From assembly GCA_024509875.1 (NCBI GenBank), contig JAMPIV010005020.1, positions 1-64,000 on the forward strand: a stretch of DNA of 64,000 nt, written 5' to 3'. Below are positions 23,905 through 55,651 of the stretch, piece after piece. The position numbers were made by a program, and so were the translations under genes. The stretch's first letter is position 1; each line of letters starts with the position of its first letter. The DNA comes from Oreohelix idahoensis. Its lineage: Eukaryota > Mollusca > Gastropoda > Stylommatophora > Oreohelicidae. Below the pieces are notes generated by a model that saw nothing but the letters and a program-made list of their open reading frames with translations, was not told the DNA's origin and ran no database searches.

Positions 23905-24690
23905 AGCACCAAACACGGCGCATAAGGCAGAAACCAGTGCTCTCCAGGTTGTTCGTTGTGACGCCACTCCTCTTAGCTCTTGCAAATTATTTAGGCCTAA
24001 CGTTCTTCCTTCTCTTATTATTGTTCTTCTGAGTGTTTCTTTTGGTCTTCCTTTTTTCCTCTTACCCTCAGGAACCCAAGTGAGCGCCTGTAGTGGTATT
24101 CAGTTGTTTTGCATTCGTAGGACATGACCGATATATGACCATCGTCTTTTCCTTATATAGTCGGAGACATATTTCTGCCTAGAGTCTTCTCTTATTTGTC
24201 GATTAGTCTTGAATTCTTTCCAACTGATGTTCATGAGTTTTCTAAGACATTTGTTCTCGAATGTATTCAGCTTGTTCTCCAATGATTTTGTTATTTTCCA
24301 ACTCTCACAGCCGTATGTTAACACTGAGATAACATCTGAATTAAACAGACGAAGCTTGGTATGTATATTCAATGATCGTAATTTCCAAATGTTAGATAAT
24401 CTATTGAAGGCGCTAGCTGCCAAAGCAATTCTAGTATGGATTTCTCTTGTTGTGTCACCATCCTGAGTCATTTTACTGCTTAAATAATTGAAACTTTCAA
24501 CTTTCTGTAGTTTTTCCCCGTTCAAGATGATATCAAAGGTCTCGTTAGAAAAGTTCATAGCTTTAGTTTTAGAGGCATTTATTTGGAGACCTATTTTAAC
24601 CGAGAGATGACACAAATTATTTACTGCTTCTTGGGATTGTCTGGGTGTTGAACTTAAGAATGCTAAATCATCTGCGAAATCCAGGTCCTA
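23905..24690 (-). pseudogene. LINE reverse transcriptase C-terminal fragment
   Basis: The minus frame starts with the catalytic DFADDLAFLSS motif of the RT palm (about 24690-24650). It continues through the thumb and connection region (LTYGCESWKITK, CLRKLMNISW, WSYIGHVLRMQ), meets an in-frame TGA at about 24100, then continues with KKGRPKETLRR and ends near 23908 before an AT-rich tail. It is a 5'-truncated non-LTR retrotransposon, as usual for LINE insertions. No host gene is implied. Confidence 0.8.
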
Positions 24691-24736
24691 TATGCCTATA
24701 GAACTGTGATTATGCTCAACTATATTCTGACATATA

Positions 24737-25115
24737 CAGGGTGTCCATAAAAGATTGTACCTTTTTCAAAAAATTTATTCTCGGCCCCATGATGTGGTAC
24801 GAGGAAGCTTTCTATCACAAAAGTAAGATAATTTCTGCAATTTTAAAGCATACCTTACAAAGACTCAATATGTTCACCCTTCGCATGCGCACGTCGGGTA
24901 TTTCAAGTGAAACGTTCGCAGTTGAGTTGCAACCGGTAATTGTTTCATGTATCTCCACACACTGGTCAAGTAGGTGAAAAAAAAAATAGGTACATTCTTT
25001 TATAGTATGCTTAAAAACTTGCAGAGATTATCTTACTTTTGTGATAGAAAGCATCCTCGTACCACATCATGGGGCCGAGAATAAATTTTTTGAAAAGGGT
25101 ACAATCTTTTATAAT
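24737..25115. mobile_element. Foldback/MITE-like element with roughly 95-bp inverted arms
   Basis: The left arm (cagggtgtccataaaagatt through tctatcacaaaagtaagata, 24737-24838) is repeated inverted at about 25018-25112 with few mismatches. The left end CAGGGTGTCC preceded by TA resembles mariner-like termini; the right extreme end has decayed. The roughly 180-bp loop has no gene. Confidence 0.65.
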
Positions 25116-25964
25116 TGTGGTTTCCAAACCAGAGGTCAACACACATATTGTATAATATGTATCGGCGTGTCTCCGTGTGTGCCAAGGAATTAATTGAATA
25201 TAGTTTGGAAACTTTACTGGGACATATGTACGGTATATGAATAAATAAATACTTGACAATCATGGAGAATTAAAAATATTTATACTTGAGTAAAAACATT
25301 CGGTAGTGTTGAATGCGGGAGCGAGTTGGTAGTTACAGTAGTATGTGGGGAGTACATGTATGGTGCACTTAGGTAATAATGACTTAAGTATTTCGTTGGT
25401 CCAAACTCTCCGACAAAATGTAAATGCATAACGCAGACTCGGAACAGTCGTCTCGCTTGAAATGGCTTGTAAACCGTCGAATTTACTCCGCCTGGGACGT
25501 ATCACAGACAGATTACGTCACTGGTCAGTGAGAAGTCCAGAATGACAGAAAGTATAGGCTGATCTGGCCATTTCTAGCTAGCCTTTAAAATATGAACTTT
25601 ACACATTTGTTTTTTAATTGCATGAAACATTGTCATTTCTAAAAGACACCCCAAAAAAGTCTTACTGTGGCATCCAAATGTCAACGCAACTTATATATTG
25701 AGTTAGTTGTGGTAATGTACCCAAGCTGTCATGTATGGCATATAGGATATAAAAACAATTATAGGGTGAAAAGTCATTAGTTGATTTGTCGAACCCTAGT
25801 ACATTTAATAGTTAACTTTTTTAAAAAGCAACAATTGATAAATGTACGAGTAGGCTCTAGTCTGCCCAGCTGTAAATGGATATCTGAGTATGCTCGTGAG
25901 TTAAGGAACGCATGGACAGGGCGGAAGGCAACCGGTCTCCCCATCTAAAAAAGTTACTTACTTA
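25116..25964. other. Intergenic, SINE B tail only
   Basis: At 25858-25950 there is a SINE B middle segment (cagctgtaaatggatatctg). Otherwise I see nothing definable. Confidence 0.4.
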
Positions 25965-26400
25965 CTTAGTCGTTCCTCTTCTACCGTGAGGTGTAGGGGT
26001 TTGTAAGAGAGAGCGCCATACTATTCTATCGGCTGTCTTCCTCCTGGCTTGGTTTTATTATAGTCCTCGGTCCTTCAAAGATTGTCTAATACTGTCCTCC
26101 CATCGGACTTTGGATCGTCCTGGAGGTCTGGATCCCTGGCTATTAGTTTCCCATGCTGGCCGTGGTAGCCGATCTTCTCCCATTCTGCAGACATGGCCAA
26201 CCATCTCAGTTGGGACGGTTCTACTTGGGTCTGCAGGGATTGGGTTTTTAGACCTTCATGTATCGTCTGGTTGCGGACCATGTCTCTTCTTGTAACTTCA
26301 ACCACCTTCCTCAGATACCTCATTTCTAATAAAGTTAAGACCTGTAAAGTCTCTATCACTTCCCTCCCTACGGCAGAATGTGCAATGTGAGTACATTTTA
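25965..26400 (-). pseudogene. LINE C-terminal fragment
   Basis: The minus frame encodes LTLLEMRYLRKVVEVTRRD followed by RNQTIHEGL, and after stops a Trp-containing ending. This is the post-RT region common to animal non-LTR elements (E-x-x-E-M-x-x-LR). A poly-C run lies at 26405-26419. It is broken by stops. Confidence 0.6.
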
Positions 26401-26449
26401 ATTTCCCCCCCCCCCCCCCTTCTTTTTTTTTACTCATGGGGAAGTAACC

Positions 26450-27100
26450 AAAACATTATTCAATGCCTCAAGTAGGGACTTACCCCACACACGTTGACAA
26501 AACATTATTCAATGCCTCAAGTAGGGACTTACGTTGACAAAACAGAAAAAGACGAGTGTTCTCCATTGCCGACATAACGGCATATATTAATGGTATTGTG
26601 TTGTTTATTACTTAAGTTCTCCTTGTTGTTTAGTTTGTTGGTGGCTTTTGCTTGAGTGTCTTCCTTGTTTTGTTAGACACAATTCATTAGTTACCAACTC
26701 TTTACATTGCCCTGCATCCTATTAAAGTCTGCCCAATTTAGACAAGGCAGTCAATTCTAACCAAGGTAAAGAGTGTATTTCTAATTATCCGTTCTTTAAT
26801 GGGTGGGATAAGTCAGTGGGAAGACCATTGGACTCCTAAGTTCATAAACATTAGACAAAGACAAAGGTATGACCTCAGGCACTCGTAAGAAATAAAGAAG
26901 TAGAACACTAGACAACAGAAAACAGAAAAACAACAGTTCAGAAAATTAATGTAATCGTGTTAAGGAAATGTGGAAAACAGTACTTAAAACAACAAACCTG
27001 CACACAGTTTAATGTCTAGAGTCTTTATTTGAAAACTGGAAGGTAAAGGCATCTTGCTAATTAAATTGGTTACAACATAACAGAGAAGTCATTCAGCATC
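26450..27100. other. Intergenic with a short tandem duplication
   Basis: The segment acattattcaatgcctcaa...gggacttac is duplicated at 26452-26545. No gene seen. Confidence 0.5.
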
Positions 27101-27109
27101 ATCATTGTT

Positions 27110-27290
27110 CTTTGCGCTTCCGTCGGAGCATGGAGCCGTCACTAAAGATAGTGCCCTTGCAGGAGGCCTGCATCGTGCAGTTACATGTTCATGCAGCTGT
27201 GGTTTCTGTGACAATTTGTTTTATATGATGAAATTGGCAGCCCCACGCGCAGCTTCATATTAATCGTCTGAGGGTGCAGTAGGACTATTT
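27110..27290 (-). repeat. Dispersed repeat family Y copy, reversed
   Basis: Shares ggagca(t/a)ggag, tgcagctg and the aatttgttttatatgatg block with the copy at 19705-19910. Confidence 0.45.
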
Positions 27291-27428
27291 TTTCTTTGTT
27301 TCTTCAGGGACCCCCGGGACCTACCCCGGGGGCTGAGAAGTTATTGTGTGACAATAAACATTTCGTGTGTTACTCGTCGGTGCCCAAAGGAGCATAGGCA
27401 TGCAACAAACATATGCCAAGTTTTTCTG

Positions 27429-27780
27429 TCACGTGCCATTCGGTCAGTTAACAAGACAACGTGTCACGTTCCACTCGGTCAGTTAACAAGACAACGTGTC
27501 ACGTGTCATTCGGTCAGTTAACAAGACAACGTGTCACGTGCCATTCGGTCAGTTAACAAGACAACGTGTCACGTGCCATTCGGTCAGTTAACAAGACAAC
27601 GTGTCACGTTCCACTCGGTCAGTTAACAAGACAACGTGTCACGTGTCATTCGGTCAGTTAACAAGACAACGTGTCACGTGCCATTCGGTCAGTTAACAAG
27701 ACAACGTGTCACGTGCCATTCGGTCAGTTAACAAGACAACGTGTCACGTGTCATTCGGTCAGTTAACAAGACAACGTGTC
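27429..27780 (+). repeat. 35-bp minisatellite with higher-order structure, 10 copies
   Basis: The unit is gtgtcacgtgccattcggtc followed by agttaacaagacaac. Three variants of the middle occur: A (gtgccatt), B (gttccact) and C (gtgtcatt). Their order is A B C A, A B C A, A C, so a four-unit 140-bp block was duplicated. The array lies inside a LINE 3'-end copy, in the words that normally read gtcacgtgccat. Confidence 0.95.
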
Positions 27781-28245
27781 ATATTTTATTCATTGATTCA
27801 TTACTCGTTAGTTCCCTGAGAAGCAAAGATCTTCAACAAATGCATGTCAAGAGTTCATGATCTGTTTCATTAGTTCAAGGTCTTTCCCCGTTTTCTTTAT
27901 TACTGTCATGCCTGTATCCGATGACCTTGTCCAGATGTTTTTCGTGCTTTCTTTATGTTTCTATTATGTGGATTCCAGAACAAGCATTGCCCTGTAACGC
28001 TATAAATTGGTTTCGTCAATGCGTGCGCTATTCAACGTAGGCACCTTTAACTCACCCTAGCACCACTGCAACTTTTCTTATTCAGTCTATCAGTTTTGCA
28101 TTAGTGATCTATCTCGCCATTTCAATCCGTTTCTGCAAACACCATTTATGAAAGTCTGAAATGTCTTGACTGTCGTTATTGTTGTTTCACAGCCATACAA
28201 TAGGACTACCTGCACAGCTGAGTTGAAGATTTATATAATTAACAT
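27781..28245 (-). pseudogene. LINE 3'-end family Z copy
   Basis: On the minus strand near 28220-28110 it encodes VVLLYGCETTITTVKTFQT, the post-RT motif of non-LTR elements. It is followed by the shared 3' noncoding tail (ttagttccctgagaagcaaa, cttcaacaaatgcatg). Confidence 0.6.
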
Positions 28246-28299
28246 GTTATCAATAAACCAAGTCTTCTTTTTAAATTCTATCTTATCTCTCATACCAAC

Positions 28300-28730
28300 A
28301 ACAAACACACAAACTAGGCAGAACAGATGGGATTTGGGAAACACCAGGAGAGAGGTTTACAGACATTTGGCCGGTCCTGATCCTAATGACAACATTGGTC
28401 ATCTTACAAGGAGGGATCAGAGCACCATTTTTCGGTCAGAACACAAGACTTACCACTCAACAGTCATTTGAACAGAATCCAGCCACAACAATCTCCAGAG
28501 TGCCAGCTGTGTAACTATTCCTACGAAATTGTTGACCACCACCTCTTTTAGTGCCCAGCACTCGATGATGTTAGGAAAATCTCCTTCTTCCAAGGCCAGA
28601 TAAGTGGAGCACCTTGTACAGAGAAACAAAACAACTTGTGAGAATATGCAGATATCACTACATGACATTGAGCCAAAGGGCGAGAGCCCAAGCGCTGCTG
28701 AATCAATAACAGCAACAACAACAACTCAAA
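28300..28730 (+). pseudogene. LINE 3' end (C-terminal zinc-knuckle region) with AT tail
   Basis: The plus strand, after one frameshift near 28440, reads LTRRDQSTIFR and then LNSHLNRIQPQQSPECQLC and a C-H-H-C-like ending (C-x-x-C, DHHLF, CPALDDVR). This is the terminal region of RNase H-bearing I/Jockey-type LINEs. It ends in gcaacaacaacaac and an AT array. Confidence 0.65.
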
Positions 28731-48324
<19,594 letters not shown>

Positions 48325-48624
48325 TTACATTTACAAATGTAGTTGTTTATTAAGTTCTCGTAGCGATAATTAAAGGACGCTTAGAACTGATTTCTCTCTT
48401 TGGTATTGAATACCAATTATGTCCGTGAATGAGACATGAGCTTTGGGATTGAAATATACAGATTTAAGGACTCCGTGAAAGCAAATTTAGGGCAGTGTTA
48501 TTTTCTCCAAAGTATTTGAGCTATCAACGGGTATATTGTCTTTACAATGGTATAGCCCTGGGAGACTTGCAACGGTTGAACTGAATTCCAGATGTTTGGA
48601 CTATTTTTTATTGATATTTAAACC

Positions 48625-48651
<27 letters not shown>

Positions 48652-48656
<5 letters not shown>

Positions 48657-48667
48657 AAATAAATAAA
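48652..48667 (+). terminator. Candidate polyadenylation signals of the receptor gene
   Basis: AATAAA occurs at 48654-48659 and 48662-48667, about 330 nt after the stop codon and just after a roughly 23-base poly-C run. The A-rich setting makes a chance match possible. Confidence 0.3.
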
Positions 48668-48714
48668 GCTTCATCTGATTTCTTTAATGCTCAATAATGT
48701 AAAAGGTAACGATT

Positions 48715-48915
48715 ATCCCATAGTAGATACAGCTTTAGGGTAGTGAAATGTTAGAGACTTCACTAGACTTAGTCTCAGGTTTTATGGTATGGGATGACTA
48801 GCTCCCTTCATCGCTACCTTTGCCTTCTTAACTCGACTGCAGATTCAGGTAGCTATTTACAATAGCGATACCAGATTTCGAGCCCGGTAACTGTGCGTCT
48901 AGATGGAAGCGCTCC
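48715..48915 (-). mobile_element. SINE family B, nearly complete, reversed
   Basis: Minus strand: a tRNA-like head with B-box CCGGGCTCGAAATC (from 48886), the taaatagctacctgaatctg segment, then gtctctaacatttcac and the gctgtatctactatgggat end. It gives the family's full order. Confidence 0.65.
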
Positions 48916-49048
48916 AACTAATGCTCCCTAGTAATGTATCATTTGAATAATGCAGCGCCCTAGTTAATAGATAGATGGAAGCGCTCCAACTAATGCGCCC
49001 TTAGTAAAGTATCATTTGAATAATGCAGCGCCCTAGTTAATAGATATA
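48898..49048 (+). repeat. Roughly 69-bp tandem duplication
   Basis: The stretch agatggaagcgctccaacta ... cagcgccctagttaataga occurs twice with one or two changes. Confidence 0.85.
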
Positions 49049-49204
49049 TGAATAACATGCACTGGGTGCACCAGACAAGTGTGTTAACCTAAATGGCATT
49101 TATGTTTATGAGTATACATACAAATAATATGTACCATTATAAAGTGCTCAGTGCGAGAAAGCGGGTTAGTGTAAAATCTCAAGTAATTTCATCTGTACAT
49201 TATT

Positions 49205-49605
49205 TCAGAGTGCCTGAAGTTAACTTAGTCTGTAAATTTATTGCCAGAGTGCCGGAAGTTAACTTAATCTGTAAATGTTTGTCAGAGTGCCTGAAGTTAA
49301 CTTAATCTGTAAATGCATGTCAGAGTGCCTGAAGTTAACTTAATCTGTAAATGTATATTAGATTGCCTGAAATTAACTTAATCTGTAAATATATGTCAGA
49401 GTGCCTTACATCAACTACATCTGTATATTTAAATTCATTATCTTCCCTGAGTGACTGTAATTAACTTCCTCTGTAAATTGACTCACTCAGTGCCTGTAAA
49501 TGTATTATCAGATTGCTTGTAATTAACTACATATGTAAATGTATTCTGCGAGTGCTTGTAATAAACATCATCTGTAAATTTATTCTCAGAGTGCCTAAAG
49601 TTAAC
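49205..49605 (+). repeat. 38-bp minisatellite, about 11 degenerate copies
   Basis: The consensus begins cagagtgcctgaagttaact and ends taatctgtaaatgtatgt. The central copies are best conserved; outer ones drift in length and sequence. Confidence 0.85.
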
Positions 49606-49899
49606 AATAAATTCTTGTACTGTGATAAAAAGCTATTGTTCCTTCTTGCTTATTTCATTTCTTTGTTTTTCATGTGCTTGTGAAGCATTTATTAATGTCG
49701 GTTTTCTGTTGTCTTCTTGGGCGTAGTAGACAGAGAAGTTGGAAAGAAACAGATCTTGGGAGAACAAAGATAACAGACAGTAAAGGTGAGAGAAAAGATT
49801 ATACGAGTGCACGAGGGATAAAAAAGATAATAATTTTTTTAACGCAAAATGGAAGAGACTCAGGCAAAAAAAAAAAAAAAAACACAATGCAAGAGAGAA

Positions 49900-51136
49900 T
49901 GAGTAGAAAGAAATAATACAAAAATAGAATGAGCTAAAAGAAATAATACAAGAAGAGAATCAGTAAAAAGATACAATATAAGAGATTGGAAAGAAACAAT
50001 ACTCGACATAATCAGTAACAATACAAGAGAGTAGAAAGTAACAATACAAGATAGAATCAGTAGAAAGTAACAATACAAGATAGAATCAGTAGAAAGTAAC
50101 AATACAAGAAAGAATCAGTAGAAAGTAACAATACAAGAGAGAATCAGTAGAAAGAAACAATATAAGAAAGAATCAGTAGAAAGAAACAATTCAAGAGAGA
50201 ATCAGTAGAAAGCAACAATACAAGAAAGTAGAAAATAACAATACAAGAGAGTAGAAAGAAACAATACAAGAGAGTAGGAAGTAACAATACAAGAGAGAAT
50301 CAGTAGAAAGAAACAATACAAGAGAGTAGAAAGTAACAATACATGAGAGTAGAAAGAAACATTACAAGAAAGTAGAAAGAATCAATACAACAGAGAATCA
50401 GTAGAAAGTAACAATACAAGAGAGAATCAGTAGAAAGAAACAATACAAGAGAGAATCAGTAGAAAGAAACAATACAAGAAAGAATCAGTAGAAAGAAACA
50501 ATGCAAGAGAGAATCAGTAGAAAGAAACATAACAGGAGTGAATCAGTAGAAAGAAACAATACAAGAGAGAATCAGTAGAAATAAACAATACAAGAGAGAA
50601 TCAGTAGAAAGGAACAATACAAGAGAGTAGAAAGAAACAATACAAAAGAGTAGGAAGTAACAATACAAGAAAGCAGAAAGTAACAATACAAGAGAGAATC
50701 AGTAGAAAGAAACAATACAAGAGAGAATCAGTAGAAAGAAACAATACAAGAGAGTAGAAAGTAACAATACAAGAGAGAATCAGTAGAAAGAAACAATACA
50801 AGAAAGAATCAGTAGAAAGAAACAATACAAGAGAGAATCAGTAGATAGAAACAATACAAGAGAGAATCAGTAGAAAGAAACAATTCAAGAGAGAATCAGT
50901 AGAAAGAAACAATACAAGAGAGAATCAGTTGAAAGAAACAATACAAGAGAGAGAGAGAGAGAGAGTAGAAAGTAACAATACAAGAGAGTAGAACGTAACA
51001 ATACAAGAGAAAATCAGTAGAAAGAAACAATACAAGAGAGAGAATAGAAAGAAACAATACAAGAGAGTAGAAAGTAACAATACAAGAGAGAATCAGTGGA
51101 AAACAAAACAAGAGAGAATCAGTAGAAATAAACAAT

Positions 51137-51189
<53 letters not shown>

Positions 51190-51365
51190 AAAAAGTAACA
51201 ATATAAGAGAGCAGAAAGAAACAATACAAGAGAGTAGAAAGAAATAATACAAGATAGAATCAATAGAAAGTAACGATTCAAGAGAGAATCAGTAGAAAGA
51301 TACAGTACAAGAGAGAATCACTAGACAGAAACATTACAAGAGAGAAGCAATAGAAAGAAGCAATT
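49900..51365 (+). repeat. 1.5-kb purine-rich minisatellite
   Basis: Two interleaved units: a 27-bp type (gagaatcagtagaaagaaac + aatacaa) and a 21-bp type (gagtagaaagtaacaataca + a), in dozens of copies. (GA)n runs are embedded at 50946-50965 and 51139-51187. The plus strand is strongly A/G-rich. ORFs on the minus strand (SLVLFLSTDS-like repeats) are artefacts. Confidence 0.95.
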
Positions 51366-51890
51366 GTCACAGAACGTCTGAACATGCTCTTCTGTGATCT
51401 CTCACACCTTCAGCCCTCCGGCAGTATCATTTCTTCTTCTTCATTTTTCTCTCGTATCGCTTATTATATGGCTCATTTTTGCCCTTTCATTCATTACTTT
51501 GCTCTATGCTGAATCTAGTAGTCTCTAACACTTCACTCCCCTACGGAAGTATCTGCTATGGGACTATCTTTATCTCTTACATTTTTGCTTTACCACTCCT
51601 CAGACTTATTTACTTTCCGCCAGATGAACTGGGGTATTATCGTAACAATACCCGGTCATTATCACCGGTCAGCGGTAATACGTTTACTTTTTCTCTCAGT
51701 CTGACCACCCTTTGAAACGTGTCGGTCAAACATTTGACCCCAGGTGATAGCTCAGTGAGAGGTAATGTAAAGAAAATAGATTTTCACGAGTGAGATGGTG
51801 GAAACTAGTTAGAGTCTGTCCCTGAAATCGAGAAGCTTCTCTCGTTCAGCCTATTTCTACAACAGAACTTGGTTAGTCAGACAGTCTACT
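51366..51890. other. Intergenic with a SINE B 3' end
   Basis: At 51505-51575 the sequence gtctctaacacttcactccc and tatctgctatgggac is the SINE B tail. Nothing else recognised. Confidence 0.5.
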
Positions 51891-51891
51891 A

Positions 51892-54165
<2,274 letters not shown>

Positions 54166-55386
54166 ACAGATCTCAGAGTGTATAGGGGGTGTTTTTGTTA
54201 ACCAACAGGCGTAGGTAAAAACTAGGTAAAGAAGAATGTAGATAAAGAAGTAGATATGAAAGCTATTTTCATAATCTGTCACATTTAGCCATACGCAAGA
54301 TGTGTATAAGAGAGCGACAAAGTGTAGTTTCTGTGCGGGAGCACACAAATATGTGGACTGTACATTAGCTAAGGAGGACAAAGATTATAAACGAGAAAAC
54401 AAAAACAGAAAATAAGCAAACTGCCAGGGTAATCACAGTGCCAGGTATCAGGGGTGCCCAATCTATCAAGAGACAAAACACATATTAAAAGAATCAATAG
54501 AAACAAACAAACCATTCTGGCAAATAAAAGAAAGACAGAGAACAAACAACCATCACCAAAACTCCCAAGAAAGCATCATTAAGAGACAAATAAAACAAAT
54601 AACCAGTGAAGTGAAAGACATAAAGGAAAAAATCCAGAAAGAAGATAAAATTAAAACACTCATAAACAGTAAAGAAGATGACAACACAGAAGAGACAGAA
54701 CAAAACCTCATCCAAATCAGACAGGTACTAAAAGAAATTAAAAACAGCACAACAGGCAATAGAGAGAGATCTCAAAATAAAAACAGAGATAAAAGAAGCT
54801 AATGAAGAAATCCTTAAAAAAATTGAAATAGAAAGAGCTATTTTGACAGACGAAAAAAGACAAGAGAATAAAATGATAAAAAAACCAGGACAACAAAGAA
54901 AATATGGAAGAAAAAATTAAGGAAACAGTAGAACTACTCCTACCCTACCCCGTAGAAAGAGTTCTAAGTAAAATGGTTACTTGGAATGAGGAGTTTGTGG
55001 AGAACATGAGAGATAGTGAGCAAAACCAAAAAAAAATAGATCCCATATCAAAGAACCTAATAAAAACAATAACATAACTAACTAACCATACTAAATGGGG
55101 ACCAAAAACTCTAGAGCTATAAAAGTAGTTCAGTAGAACTGTAGTGGTGCCAGGAAGAACCTGATGTCTATTGTGGGGCAATATAAGGAATCAAAACCCA
55201 TATTTGCAATACAAGAAACCCTCCTAAGCCCCCAACACAAACTGAACTATCAAGGATATATAACACTTAGAAATGATAGACTGGAGGGAAGAGGAGGGGG
55301 CGTGGCCTTTTTAATACATGAAGACTACAAAATATTAAATTGGGAACAATTCAACACAGAAAATATTGAAGGAATAAGTGTAACAG

Positions 55387-55522
55387 AACGAACGAACGAA
55401 CGAACTTTATTTTCAAAGGGTTAAGAATTGGGCACGAAGGCCCGTCTGACATTCTGCCCTTCCTCTCTCTCTCTCTCATCATGTATACTATATCCTTTCA
55501 TCCTCACATTTAACAGTAGACA
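55387..55522 (-). mobile_element. Retroposon tail inserted in the LINE
   Basis: 136 bp of the (CGTT)n-tailed dispersed repeat, flanked by 7-bp duplications gtaacag (55380-55386 and 55523-55529). Removing it rejoins the endonuclease frame. Confidence 0.75.
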
Positions 55523-55651
55523 GTAACAGTAGACAGTGAGCCAGATAACTTAAAAATAATAAACATTTATAGCCCCAAGGGTAATATAACCGATAGGGAC
55601 ATTGCCACTATGAACACACAGATAAACCAAAGAACATTATTGGTAGGTGAC

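Noticed and set aside
49633..51281. Minus-strand ORFs with Leu/Phe-rich repeats resembling membrane proteins
   Set aside because: Antisense translations of the purine-rich minisatellite; no start context or conserved domain.
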